DNA of 64,000 nt from Scylla paramamosain (lineage: Eukaryota; Arthropoda; Malacostraca; Decapoda; Portunidae): the NCBI RefSeq assembly GCF_035594125.1, contig NC_087173.1:12648255-12712254 (forward strand). Direction: 5' to 3'. Of the stretch, positions 12,717 through 24,028 are shown piece after piece. Position numbers and translations under genes: made by a program. Every line of letters starts with the position of its first letter. Position 1 is the stretch's first letter. The notes under the pieces are model-generated. The model did not search any database. It worked only from the letters and a program-made list of their open reading frames with translations, and was not told the DNA's origin.

Positions 12717-13290
12717 ACGGCAGCAGGTGGTACTTCGTCAGAACTTTAATTATTCTGAGGCTAAGGAGCAGAAGGAGGCGTGCAAGATACTACTCCAGAA
12801 AAATACGATAATGAGGAAAGTGAAGTTAGACATTGAGGAGAAGAGGGAGAGAAAAGTCCAGTATCATGGAATAAGAAGCCGAGAGAAAGACGGAAAGAAG
12901 AGGAGAGCTACAGAAAAAAAATGAGGAAAGAGAGAAAAAAGAGAGGGAAAGAAGAGGAGAGGCTGGAAAAAAGTCACGGAATAGGAATAGAAAAGAGGGA
13001 AAAAAGAGGAAAAATACAAAAAAATACGTCACAGAAAAAGAAAAGAAAAGAAGAGGAGACTTACAGAAAAAAGTGAGGAAAGAGAGAAAAAGAGAGGGAA
13101 AGAAGAGGAGAAGCTGAAAAAAGTCACGGAATAGGAATAGAAGAGAGGGAAAAAAGAGGAAAAATAAAAAAAAAATAGGTCACAGAAAAAGAAAAAGAAG
13201 AGGATATAGAGGGAAAGAGAGAGAAAGAAGAGGAGAGATAGAAAAAAGTCACGGAAAGAGAAATTAAGAAGAGAAAGAAGAAAGTAGGAA
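12717..13290. repeat. purine-rich degenerate tandem repeat, ~152-bp step
   Basis: GAGGAGA(G/C)..TACAGAAAAAA, followed by GAGGAAAGAGAGAAA, AAGTCACGGAATAGGAATAG and CACAGAAAAAGAAAA, occurs at about 12900-13050 and again at 13053-13200, with a third partial copy to 13265. Almost pure purine on this strand. The short Lys/Glu-rich frames here follow from composition. Confidence 0.75.
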
Positions 13291-13337
13291 AAGAACAGTC
13301 ATTACTACTACCAGTCTATCAATTCTCCATTCAGTAC

Positions 13338-13338
<1 letters not shown>

Positions 13339-13408
<70 letters not shown>
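13339..13408. repeat. (CT)n microsatellite
   Basis: Uninterrupted CT repeat of about 70 bp. Confidence 0.97.
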
Positions 13409-13412
<4 letters not shown>

Positions 13413-13714
13413 TACAAATCTTCTACTTATAACTTACTTTCTGTTTACTTGCTAATATATTTCCCATGCACAATATAACTTCTAATTTTTAACTGCATGC
13501 TTATCATTTTCATCTCCTCCACACTCTCATCACTATCTCTTTGTATTAACTTCCACAGGTAGATTCTATGTATTACTTATTTGTCTCTTCCTATTGCTCG
13601 CTTCTTCATTTTTACCTGCGGCCTAATTAATTACTCCAGCCAAACTCAGGTGCGCCTCCCTTACCTGTTTTATTACTTGATTCATTGTATAGCTTCTTCT
13701 GTTTATATATCTTG

Positions 13715-13716
<2 letters not shown>
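13409..13716. other. non-coding spacer
   Basis: T-rich sequence between two microsatellites. I see no gene or element in it. Confidence 0.5.
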
Positions 13717-13747
<31 letters not shown>

Positions 13748-13778
13748 GATGGGTGGCTGGGTGGGTGTAAGGGTTTGG

Positions 13779-13862
<84 letters not shown>
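13717..13862. repeat. (GT)n and (CT)n microsatellites
   Basis: GT repeat at about 13717-13746, GGGTGG-rich sequence, then about 80 bp of CT to 13861. Confidence 0.97.
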
Positions 13863-13866
<4 letters not shown>

Positions 13867-14279
13867 ACCATTCTTTTCTTTTCTTTCTGTCTCTTTCTTT
13901 CCAACTTTTCTTTCTCTTTGTTCCTTTCTGTTTGTGTTTCTTTCTCTCTTTTCCTCCCTCTTTTCTTTGCCCTAACCATATATTTATCCCTTCTTTTCTC
14001 TCTCCTTTCCTCCCTCCCTTCCTCGCTTACTCCCTCCTTCATCTACATAATTAAATAAGGAAGGAAAGAGAGAGAGAGAGGAATGGAGTGAAGGAAGGTA
14101 GGAAGGAATAAGGGAAGTGGTGTGGGGGAGGAGGGAAGGAGGAAGGAAGGAAGGGAGAGAAGTTGGAGGAGGGAAGAAAAGGGGAAGCAAGGAATGGGAT
14201 GAAGGAAAGGAATGAGACAACTAGGGAAAGAAGGAAGGAAGGAAGGAGGAGGGGAGAGATGGAAGGGAAGAGAAGAAGA
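13863..14279. other. strand-asymmetric low-complexity tract
   Basis: Pyrimidine-rich (TTTCTTT, CCTCCC) to about 14053, then abruptly purine-rich (GGAAGGAA, GGAGGG) to 14279. The switch makes the tract nearly self-complementary. No coding evidence. Confidence 0.6.
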
Positions 14280-14280
14280 A

Positions 14281-14972
<692 letters not shown>

Positions 14973-15014
14973 AGAAAAGTGTTAACTTTTTAGTCCTTCT
15001 GTTTTTTACTTGTT

Positions 15015-15374
15015 GTGTTCTCCTCTTTCTCCTCCTCCTCCTCCTCCTTCTCCTCCTCCTCCTCCTCCTCCTCCTCCTCCTCCTCCTCCTCCTCCTCTTT
15101 CTCATTCACCTCTGGGGTTTCCCATCATCCTACGCAACCCTCCTCCTCCTCCTCCTCCTCCTTCTCCTCCTCCTCCTCCTCCTCCTCCTCCTCCTCCTCC
15201 TCCTCCTCTTTCTCATTCACCTCTGGGGTTTCCCATCATCCTACGCAACCCTCCTCCTCCTCCTCCTCCTTGTGCTCAATGACCTCGTTTCTCATCGTTT
15301 CCTGATCTCTTCTACGTACAAGTCCCCCCTCTTCCTCCTCCTCCTCCTCCTCCTCCTCCTGCTCCTCCTGCTGC
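15015..15374. repeat. (TCC)n with 111-bp tandem duplication
   Basis: Long TCC runs flank two near-identical copies of a unique block starting TCTTTCTCATTCACCTCTGG (15096 and 15207). A third TCC run follows at about 15328-15374. Translations give poly-Pro or poly-Ser and are artefacts. Confidence 0.92.
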
Positions 15375-15915
15375 CTGGCTTCCATGACGTGTACATGAGA
15401 TGGTGTGGTTCCTGCGGTGTCCACAAATTGCCTCTTTAAGGACAAAGTGTTCCTCGCTGGCTGTCTTTCCCTTGTACTCTTCCTCTGCGTTCCTTGCGTA
15501 TTCCCTTGTATTGTTTTTTTTTGTTTTTTCCGTGTGGTTTATATATTTGTTTGTAGTTTGTGCAAATTTTTTTCTCTATTGTCTCCTGTGTTTTATTTTC
15601 CTTTTATTGTGTTGATTTTTTGTTATTCTTTTGTATTACTGATTGTTTTCTTGTATTTATTTTTGTCTTATTTTACGTTTCTTTCATTTCTTTATTTTTT
15701 TTGTCTACCTGTTTTTATTATTAATCCCTATGTTATTATGTTCATGAAGGAGGATTACTGTGGTTTCTTTAAAGTTCAGTAAAATACTCGTGTACAACTT
15801 TGCATTAACTTAAAAAAAAAAAAAAGATTCAACAGAGGCGATGGAGTTTTAGTGTTTACTTAAGCGTGCCTGTGTATAACGTGCAAAGCCAACACTCAAG
15901 GAAAGACAACTTACC
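15375..15915. other. T-rich non-coding stretch
   Basis: Hydrophobic-looking short frames arise from T-rich composition. No gene or RNA recognised. Confidence 0.5.
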
Positions 15916-16445
15916 AACATAAGGAAATAAGAGAAGCTGCAAGAAATCATCAGTTTTACAAGTGGCAGTCTCTGTATAAAACATTCTTACCTGCATCCAC
16001 CTGTCACCCTCACCCATAAATTTGTGAGGTTTTCTTTCAACCTTAACAACCTGATTACTGAGTCCATTACAGTCATCCACCATTGTTGTTGAGATCCAGT
16101 GCCTTCTTATCTCTTTCAAATGTACCTGTATGAAGCTTGAACCCACTATTTCTCTTCCTGTCCTAATTATTGACCCTAAGGATTTTGTTTGTCACTCATG
16201 TTATCTTCCATTCATCCGTTACTGATTACTGACCTTGAGAATTCATTTCTGCCTATCTCTTTCCAAAACCAAACTTTATCAAGCTTAAATCCATTATTTC
16301 TCGCCCTGTTCTGATTACTTACCCGGAGCAGTATGTTTGTGACACTCGTTATCTGCAACACAAATAGTAAAACATTATACTGTACTCGGTTTAATTTTCG
16401 CTTAGTAGAATTGCCCACCAACGTTACTTTGTTATTAGCAGTCAA
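15916..16445 (-). mobile_element. LINE family A, diverged 3' region(s)
   Basis: AACATAAGGAAATAAG plus GAAGCTGCAAGAAATCATCAG and GGCAGTCTCTGTATAAAAC match the family-A 3' end. Upstream on the minus strand, two similar stretches (about 16050-16200 and 16215-16345) each match the same C-terminal segment (TCAAGCTT..AACCCATTATTT..TCCTAATTA). This indicates two decayed partial copies or an internal duplication. Confidence 0.7.
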
Positions 16446-16457
16446 AGATTTAGAGGC

Positions 16458-16700
16458 CTAAGAGGATTGGTGGTGCAGTGGTTAGCGCGCCCGACACACA
16501 ATACTAGGGTCCGGGGTTCGAATCTCCGGCTTGGTGAAGACAATTTGGACGTAAGACAAGGAGTTGTGACCTTGCACCCCGCCAGTATTGCCAAGACGCC
16601 CTGAGCCAGAGGGGCGTGCTGGATGGATTACCTCCAACCCTTACTCTAACAGCGGGGGAGGAACTTGTCTGGCGTGGAAACAGATTAATTTTCTAGGTTA
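16458..16700 (+). mobile_element. tRNA-derived SINE
   Basis: An RNA polymerase III A box is visible in GGTGCAGTGGTTAGCGCG (16471-16488) and a B box in GGGGTTCGAATC (16513-16524). The 3' part cannot fold as a full tRNA (acceptor arms do not match), and an unrelated body of about 170 bp follows (CGCCCTGAGCCAGAGGGG, GCGGGGGAGGAACTTG), ending near a T-run. This fits a SINE head-plus-body layout and not a tRNA gene. Confidence 0.75.
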
Positions 16701-16955
16701 GTTTTTTTTTTTTTTTATTATTTTATTTCTTAGGTAGTTTGTTAGGATAAGCTGGAGTTCTTAATTAGCTTGTTAGAATTAGTTTATCTTGTTGGAATTC
16801 ATTGATTTGTTAGTCAGCTTGTTAGAATTTGTTTATTTCTTAGTTACCTCGTTGGAATTAATTGATTTCTTAGTTTGTTAGAGTTAGTTCATTTCTCAAT
16901 TAGCTTGTTAGAATTTGTTGATTTCTTAGTTAGCTTGTTAGGAATAGCTCTCAAA
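16700..16955. repeat. degenerate ~35-bp tandem repeat
   Basis: About seven loose copies of GTTAGAATTNGTTNATTTCTTAGTTAGCTT. Unit length varies by indels. It directly follows the SINE body, as if a short motif at its end had been amplified. Confidence 0.7.
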
Positions 16956-17380
16956 CAGACGAGGAAATGTCTCCTGCTGATGTATTCCTTCAAGATTTGG
17001 TCCAGCCTCGTCACTCCTTGAGAAAATTATAGCATCTTCTAGCCCCATCTTGATTATTGACCATATAGAATCTTGTCTCCCCAATGCCACTTGCACACCT
17101 CCATCAGAACCACAGGAACATAACACGACAAAATATGGGTTGGTGCATGAAGTGATGAGGCCTACAAGTGGCAGTCCCTGTAGAAAACTTACCTCTCCTG
17201 ATTACTAACCCTGAATATTTTGTTTGTCACCTTGTTATATCCCTTATGGCACTTGAACACCTCCATCACCACCACTTTTAACCTATATACACCTTTCCTC
17301 TGGTTGCCATCTACCTAATGCCACTCAAACATCTCCATCAGCTTCACTCTTGACCTACATGTACCTTCCCTCTGTTCTCT
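16956..17380 (-). mobile_element. very old LINE family A fragment(s)
   Basis: GAGGCCTACAAGTGGCAGTC and CCTGTAGAAAAC at about 17158-17190 match the family-A 3' end. The upstream minus-strand stretch contains repeated CACCTCCATCA and TGATTA(C/T)TAACCCTGA motifs that parallel its C-terminal coding part, in two or three overlapping partial copies. Confidence 0.5.
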
Positions 17381-17384
17381 GCAG

Positions 17385-17517
17385 CCCTTTTGGTGTTCCA
17401 CGTGCCGAGCGAATCCGGGGGGAAGGTGACTCAGGGCATCTCGGCGCTGCTCTCCATGACTGTCTTCCTCATGACCATCAGAGTCCCTGCCGCCCACTGA
17501 GAAGACACCGCTCGTCA
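17385..17517 (+). pseudogene. exon of a nicotinic acetylcholine receptor-like subunit (TM2), frameshifted
   Basis: The stretch has a good acceptor (CCTCTGTTCTCTGCAG, ending 17384) and a strong donor (GTGAGTA from 17518). After two bases it reads LLVFHVPSESGGKVTQGIS then ALLSMTVFLMTI. This matches the end of TM1, the short loop and the pore-lining TM2 of Cys-loop cation channels (family pattern LPSxSGEKVTLGISxLLSxTVFL). TM2 keeps Leu at the 9' gate position, but the intermediate-ring Glu of SGEK is Gly here (SGGK). After MTIR the frame must shift: the present frame reads VPAAH-stop, while the next frame reads ESLPPTEKTPLV, the expected continuation. A 2-bp AG deletion at about 17479-17484 explains it. 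The corrected exon would end in a split Ser codon. Neighbouring exons were not found. It is either a relic exon or a live exon with an assembly error. Confidence 0.8.
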
Positions 17518-17540
17518 GTGAGTACTACGCCTCGCCTCTC

Positions 17541-17735
17541 ACTGCCCTCCCTGTACTGTGCCCTACAATATACTGCCTTTCTTGTACTGTACCTTATAAT
17601 ACACAGCTCCTCTTAGTAATGTGCCTCACAATATACTGGCCTTAGTAATGCGCCTCACGATACACTGCCCTCCCTGTACTGTGCCTTACAATATACTGCC
17701 TTTCTTGTACTGCGCTTTACCATATATTGTTCTCC
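17541..17735. repeat. ~31-bp tandem repeat in the intron after the nAChR-like exon
   Basis: About six copies of ACTGCC(C/T)TNCTTGTACTGTGCCTTACAATAT, diverged by substitutions and small indels, starting some 20 bp after the splice donor. Confidence 0.8.
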
Positions 17736-17817
17736 CATCTTGGTCTCGTGGGACTCAACTTAATATTGGTATAAGTTAACCTGATATGATCTGACTTTTA
17801 CTGTTACTTCTGCTTTT

Positions 17818-18030
17818 ACTGGTGGTGGCGGTGGTGGTGGTGGTGATCGTGGTGCGACTACTACTACTATTACTACTACTACTACTACTACTACTACTAT
17901 TAATATTACTACAACTACTACTACTACTACTACTACTACTATTCACTACCATTACCACCACCATAACTGAAACAACCAGCCCACTAAAACCACCACAATT
18001 CCATCATTAACAACAACAACAACAACAACA
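17818..18030. repeat. GTG, ACT, CCA and CAA trinucleotide cluster
   Basis: (GTG)n at 17820-17846, (CTA)n at 17863-17943 with a TTAATATTACAACT interruption, short CCA runs, then (CAA)n at about 18008-18030. Confidence 0.95.
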
Positions 18031-18299
18031 ACACCAGCAACAACACTAATCTAACCTAACCCAGTCATTCCTATCAAACAAAGTACGTATTGACAAGACC
18101 AGGCTCATCCATCAGTGTTCAGCGAGGACTCTGTAAAATCGTCTGTCTCTACTTTTCTCACTACGGGAATAAGCACAGAGAAAAGACGTTGCTATCACCT
18201 CGCCCCTTCCCCTTTAGTGGCCTTTCACAACATGCTGGGAATGTAGAGACACGTACTGTGCTGGTGAACTGGGAAGTAATAATAATGCACTTGTGTGAG
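18031..18299. other. non-coding spacer
   Basis: Ordinary-looking sequence between microsatellites. No gene recognised; the open frames are short. Confidence 0.4.
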
Positions 18300-18381
18300 G
18301 TTAATTGATAGATAGATGGATAGATAGGTAGATAGATAGGTAGGTAGATAGAGATAGACAGAAATAAAGAGATAGATGAAA

Positions 18382-18462
<81 letters not shown>
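18300..18462. repeat. (GATA)n/(GGTA)n then (GA)n microsatellite
   Basis: Imperfect GATA/GGTA units at 18306-18390 pass into pure GA to 18462. Confidence 0.95.
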
Positions 18463-18466
<4 letters not shown>

Positions 18467-18623
18467 GCTCCAGTGCAGAAAAGATAATGGGCTACGAAAG
18501 ACCAGCTTTGACCACACCACCACAAGTGTTGCTGCCTAAAACTGACCAATTTTGCCCCAAACTTACGTTGTAATTTGGAGTATTCTTCTTTATTTCTGAG
18601 TGTCCTGTTAGCCTCCTTTGTTA

Positions 18624-18650
18624 ATGTGTGTGTGTGTGTGTGTGTATGAA

Positions 18651-18723
<73 letters not shown>

Positions 18724-18794
18724 ATATAGTTAAGGTAGTCCTGTTTCTCTCTATGTGTTTTTCTGTGTCTATTTGTGTCTGTGTCTATTTTTGT

Positions 18795-18855
<61 letters not shown>
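18624..18855. repeat. two (GT)n microsatellites
   Basis: GT repeats at 18624-18646 and 18658-18720, and again at 18801-18854, separated by T-rich sequence with TGTGTCTAT motifs. Confidence 0.95.
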
Positions 18856-18858
<3 letters not shown>

Positions 18859-18989
18859 GTTTTGTTTTTTTTCTGCCTGTTTTTTTTTTTTTGTTTTTTT
18901 TTCTGTCTGTTTTTCCGTCTTTTTGTTTTCCTTATCATATATTAAGAAACCGACTGCTTACGAGCACCATTAGACAGAAAAAATTAAAA

Positions 18990-19488
18990 AAAAGTTCATT
19001 GAGATATACAAATAGCAAACGAGAATGGACTTTCAAGGGAATGAGGAGACAATGGAAAAAGAAGCCAGGAAAGACAGAGAAAAGAAGGTAAGGAAAAAAA
19101 AAAAAGAAGGGAATACTGAGAAGGAAAGAGAAGGATAGAAAGAGAAGGCACAACTGGAGAGAGAAGAAATGGCTGGAAAGAGAGACTGGAATGAGGTGAC
19201 AAGTCAGGAACTAGAAGAGAAAGATAAAAAGACAGGACATGAGAAGGAAGGAAAGACACGACAGGAAAGAGAGGAAATGGCTGGAAAGAGAATACAATGA
19301 TGAAGTAGAACATAAAGCAAGGAGGAGGAGTTAAGGCTGGAGAGAATAGACAAGGATAAGAAAGAAGACAACCCTGGATACAAGACGACCCTGGAAAGAC
19401 AAGATTATCCCAGGAAAGAGGAGACAAAGCTGGAAACAGGAGACACAGCTGGGAAGAAAATGCAAGGCCAGAATGAGAAGATAAGACT

Positions 19489-19561
<73 letters not shown>
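18990..19561. repeat. purine-rich degenerate repeat ending in (GA)n
   Basis: Loose tandem copies containing GGAAAGAGAAG, ACTGGAAAGAG and GGAGACA (about 19060-19490), then pure GA at 19493-19561. There is strong strand asymmetry and no conserved frame. Confidence 0.75.
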
Positions 19562-19563
<2 letters not shown>

Positions 19564-20720
19564 TAACTACCCGTTTGTGTGTATTGCACGTGTTTGTTAG
19601 CTTGATATATGTGTATCATCAGTCTGATGATGATTTGAATATAAATTTTATTTATTTGTTTATTTCTAAATTAGTTCGTGTATCAGTGTATTTATGTAGA
19701 CGAGGATTAAGCTCTGTACAAGGTGCGCAAGCCGCACGTCTTTGTGACGTGGCAGTGGGGAGGTGAGGTGAGGTGGCAGCAGGGTGATGAGGTGGCGACG
19801 AACCGTCAGCCAGGGTTAGTTGCTGTCCGCCCCTACCTGAAGTGTGTTGTGATGGATCACTGGATGTAACATTTATTCAAGACTTGGGATTATTGTATTA
19901 TGCTGGTATGTATGGCTATGTTTGGTTATAATAGTACTGTGTGGGGGTTTATCAGCTGGTGTTCACTTCAAACATTTGTGATGTTCATCGACAAAATGTT
20001 TGTATTAGTGATGATCTTTTATGATGACAGTGTTAATGTGATTGTGCGGTCGGCTATTAAGATTGATAGTTACTCAGGGAATATTTCATGTATTACAGTT
20101 TATGAATCCAATTACTGGTTCGGAAAGTTCATGGAGGCAATCCATATGCGGCTGGAGCTACCGTTGTGAGTTATAATTCTAATGATTATTATAAGTGAAA
20201 ATCAATGTGGTTGATTGGTTATATGATTGATTTTAATTGTACTTAGCATAATTCACCATTCTCAATTTTCATATTGATCTACTTATTAATGATGCTTGGG
20301 TACTTATGAGAAAAAAAAAAAACTGAGATGTATTTATTGTAATGATTTTGACAGGTCCAAACGCTTGTAATAAAGAAGTTATGGCAGTGTTCAAGCTGTG
20401 TTAATGGATGCCTCTATACAATATGAACTGTATGGTATATCTTATTTCAGGTTTGCTTCATGGTAATCATCAGTGTTTCCTTTGCTAAAATGAACCTAAC
20501 ACATAGGTCAGTACAAAATTAAAGGAATAAGGTATCTATTTTATTTACATTGTTTCGGTCTTTACTTACGGATTCCCTCAGTGGGCTCCTTAATACAGCC
20601 GCAGTTTTTCGTACTGCATCACATTATATTATGAGTATCACTGAATATCACTATAAACACAGGTGGTAATACCCGCTGCTCGAGTATAACTATAACCAGA
20701 TTATTATCAGTCTCTCGTAA
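19562..20720. other. non-coding, nothing recognised
   Basis: Unique-looking AT-rich sequence. Frames are shorter than 90 codons and show no known motif. A GAGGTGAGGTGAGGTGG patch lies near 19760. Confidence 0.5.
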
Positions 20721-20824
20721 TGGATTTCACTGTCCACCACAACCACCACCACCATAACCACCACCACCACCACCACCTCTAACAGCAGTAAAAATGTAAC
20801 CAACGCAGTTTCTCTCTACAGCTC
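20721..20824. repeat. tandem-repeat unit split by the MULE (left part)
   Basis: CACTGTCCACCAC, then ACC repeats, AACAGCAGTAAAAATGTAACC and AACGCAGTTTCTCT match the units at 24423-24620. The last nine bases (CTACAGCTC, 20816-20824) form the left target-site duplication of the MULE. Confidence 0.7.
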
Positions 20825-21310
20825 GGGGTAGGGCCAACTCGGCCCTTTTCCATCTCGGCCCATTATGAAAAGGCAACTCGGACCATCTTGTGGACCAACT
20901 CGGACCATTCTCATTTTCTGAAATACCAAGTCGGACCACCATGTTTGCCGACTCGGACCATCATAAACTGTGGGCAGTGTTGCCAACCTCTACAGACGTC
21001 TCCGCCCTACACACTTACTGAAATTACCCTACATTTGCCTTCATTACCCTACGACTCGGGATGAAAAAACAAATTGTCATAATACTGGCGCAGCCGTAAT
21101 TATTAAATTATTATTATTAAAATTCCACTGTAAACTACATGTAAGCAATACATAAGCTAATTATCTCTTTAATCACGAATCAGTAACCGCTTCATTTGAG
21201 CGTGGGAAAAAAAATCTCGACAAGCTGCACGTGGCTTCACGTATGAACGTGTATTATCACTACATTTGTTAGATTCAAACCATCATAAACTATCACACAG
21301 AAGGGAGCAG

Positions 21311-22128
21311 GTCGTTTCGGCCGTGAGCACTCTAGGCCTAGAGTCGTTTAGGCCGTGATCCCTTTACGCCGAGAGTCGTTTAGGCCGCGACTCTGTAGGC
21401 CGTGGGTCGTTTAGGCCGTAATACTGAGATCCTTTTTATAGTTTTTATAGTGCAGTCGATGCTGGAGGACTACTGTGGAGGCGAGAAGTGTGACGTGATT
21501 GCATGCTAATGAGTTTTATTGATACTCTTGATAATGTATCGAGAGATCGATACCTCCATAAAATAAAGATAATAAATGGAAGAGACCTATATACAGTGGA
21601 AGAGACCTATATGCAGTGGAAACTATGTTCCGTAGCGTACATACACACACATTAATCGTTTTATGAGGTACTGCAGGAAGTGCACGAAACCCAGTCATTG
21701 AAAATACCGGGTTTCACAGCTGCCATTAATCAGCTCAAGATACACCATTATCACATTTCCTGTTCTGCCACCTCTCACACCTGTGTCGCACAGCAAACTT
21801 TGCCGTGTCCGTACAAGTGCAATTACAATTACGAAACCTACATACTAATTTTGAAACAGTCTCAATTAGTTAATTCAAAATATTACTAAATTCGAAACCT
21901 ATAATTTCGAAAGTCTCAAAACACTGTCTTGCTTACTTAGTTGATGTGTTGAAATCAAATTCTGCGTATTCGTTATTCCCTCACACCTCATCGCTCAGGA
22001 TGCCTACCACATTTCCTCGTGTTGTTTGCTCTCGACGTGTACGATTCAACCAGCATGCTCTGCAGTGTGACCATTGTCAAGAACGGCAGCACAGACTCTC
22101 GGCCTAAAGGGATCACGGCCTAACCAAC
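21311..22128. mobile_element. nested inverted-repeat element inside the MULE
   Basis: Bases 21348-21377 and 22094-22123 are 30-bp inverted repeats with one mismatch (arm core TTAGGCCGTGATCCCTTTA, then GCCGAGAGTC). The left side has four close direct copies of GTCGTTTAGGCCGTGA-type repeats (21311-21420). The interior of about 700 bp has no long frame. The layout suggests a non-autonomous DNA transposon. I could not define its target duplication, because a 30-bp direct repeat (AGATTCAAACCATCATAAAC and onward, at 21271 and 22167) belongs to the surrounding MULE. Confidence 0.65.
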
Positions 22129-22130
22129 TT

Positions 22131-22240
22131 GAACTCGGACAGAGAAGAGTGCTTCACACACTTGTCAGATTCAAACCATCATAAACTATCGCACAGAGAA
22201 GAGTGCTTCACACATGTGTGATTCTTCGTTCACTCACACG
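22131..22240. repeat. 54-bp tandem repeat in the MULE 5' region
   Basis: CACAGAGAAGAGTGCTTCAC precedes GTCAGATTCAAACCATCATA, and the block starts again 54 bp later (about 22139 and 22193). A further related copy lies at 21271-21310. Confidence 0.7.
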
Positions 22241-24028
22241 ATGTCCAGGCCAGATATCACTTGTACACGGCAGAAGGCAGTCACGGCAGAAGGCAGTCCG
22301 ATCATGGACAAGTGTTTGGTGTGCAAAGACGTAGCGCGTCCTCGACAGGTGAGACTACAGGATTTAATCGTTAATTGAATTTATTGTAACTATGTTGAAC
22401 AGTTTTCTGTAATACTGATTATATCTAGTGTACACTAAAATATCGACATGAACCTCGGAATATGATTTTTTACAGGAGGCATTGTTGCGTGATGGATGTA
22501 AACCGTGGCAACACAGAACCTGTAAGGCTGGGATTTCAAGGGAGGACTATAGAAGAGCTGGAAGGGAGGGTCTTGACGTGAATTGGAGCTGCACAACTTG
22601 CTCTTCTGTACAAGACATCGCTGTACATGACTGCCCTGAGGATCATCTACCTACTCCGACCCAGGCGTTAGTGGATGATATAAATTCTGAAACTTGTCTA
22701 GACGAAGACACCTTGGACAACGACACTTTGGACTGCTCTGAGGCTCATCCACCTATTATAACGTATGAAAAAATGTGTGCATCTTCACAAAGGGGCAAGC
22801 AGAAACTTGTGGACAGTCTACGATTTTCATACACCTTTAAAAGAAAAACAAATGTTGGTGTTCATTGGCGCTGTGCAGTGCGTACGTAATAAAAAGGTTA
22901 CCTGTAACATGATGGTAAAGGAAGTGAACGGAGTGTTTATCAGAGGAGCCAATGAACATTCACACCCACCGGAAGCATGTCCTTTGACTACAAGCATGGT
23001 GTCAAAGTTAATTAAAGACAAAGCAATGGATGATGTATTTCGCCCAGCTTTAGAAATCGTGGAGGAAGTGCTTCTTGAACACGTTGATCCAACAAAGCCT
23101 ACTGCCTCGCTACCTGCACCGGTGAATCTAGCTCGCCAAGCAAACAGGAAGCGGCGAGCTAACAGACCTGCTGAGCCCAGTGACCTAACTTTTTGTATTA
23201 GTGAGGAGCACATTCCACCTAACTTTCTTAAAGCAGATATAAGTATAGGGGACAGACGCCACCTATTGTTTGCAACACAAGAACAGCTTCAGTTACTTGC
23301 TAAAGCAAGAAACTGGTATGTTGATGGAACTTTTAAAGTAGTGAGGCGACCCTTTACCCAGCTTTTTAGTATTCACGCATTTATGAAGTGCGATGGTAAC
23401 GTAAAACAAACGCCTCTGTTGTTTGTGTTAATGTCGGGTAAGAGATGTAAAGATTATAGGATAATTTTTAGTAAACTCAAAGAAATTTTAGATGGACAAT
23501 TAAAAGTAAAAGAAGTTATCCTTGATTTTGAACAAAGTATTTGGCGTGCTATCCCAGAAGTTTTCCCACATGTAGTTATGCATGGTTGTGCATTTCACTG
23601 GGGAGAAGCAGTTTGGAGGAAGGCGCAAGTTCTTGGCCTCCAGTCTGCTTACACACATGATAGCAAAACCTACAAATTTGTAAGACAGCTGTTTTCTCTG
23701 CCGTATGTACCTGATGATCACATAGAAGGACTTTTTATAAGATTCTGTAGAAAAGCAGCTGGGTCACAACCACTCTTATTTAGAGTACATAAACAGTACA
23801 TGGATTACGTCAGAAATGTGGCCTCCCAAAGTTTGGTGTGTATTTGATCGAAGTGTAAGAACTAACAATGACGTTGAAGGATGGCATTACAGACTTAATA
23901 TGAAAGCACGTCAAGGCCAACTGAACTTCTATACTTTAATAACCCTACTACACACACAGGCTAGACTTGTAACGCTTCATGTAAAGTTTATAAATGATGG
24001 AAAGGTGTTGGCGTCACCAAAAAAATAA
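22241..24028 (+). pseudogene. MULE transposase gene (PHD-like, FLYWCH and DDE domains), two frameshifts
   Basis: Exon 1 (22241-22348) starts at ATG and ends in CLVCKDVARPRQ. A 127-bp GT-AG intron (22349-22475) is in phase 0. Exon 2 continues with a Cys/His cluster (GCKPWQHRTCKAGIS, NWSCTTCSS) that together with CLVC forms a PHD-like finger. A FLYWCH-type finger follows (LVDSLRFSY..HWRC..NEHSHPPE). The MULE catalytic core has Asp in WYVDGTFKV (codon 23323), Asp in VILDFEQSIWRAI (23524), a C..H pair in GCAFHW (23587-23598) and Glu in TNNDVEGWH (23876). A 4-bp tandem duplication (CGTACGTA near 22880-22888) breaks the frame inside the FLYWCH finger, and a second shift lies near 23806-23816. Product if intact: nuclear cut-and-paste transposase acting on the TIRs. 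A polyA signal AATAAA overlaps the stop (24024-24029). Confidence 0.88.

Noticed and set aside
16458..16530. Functional tRNA gene
   Set aside because: A and B boxes are present, but the acceptor and anticodon arms do not pair and a body sequence follows, so a SINE is the better call.
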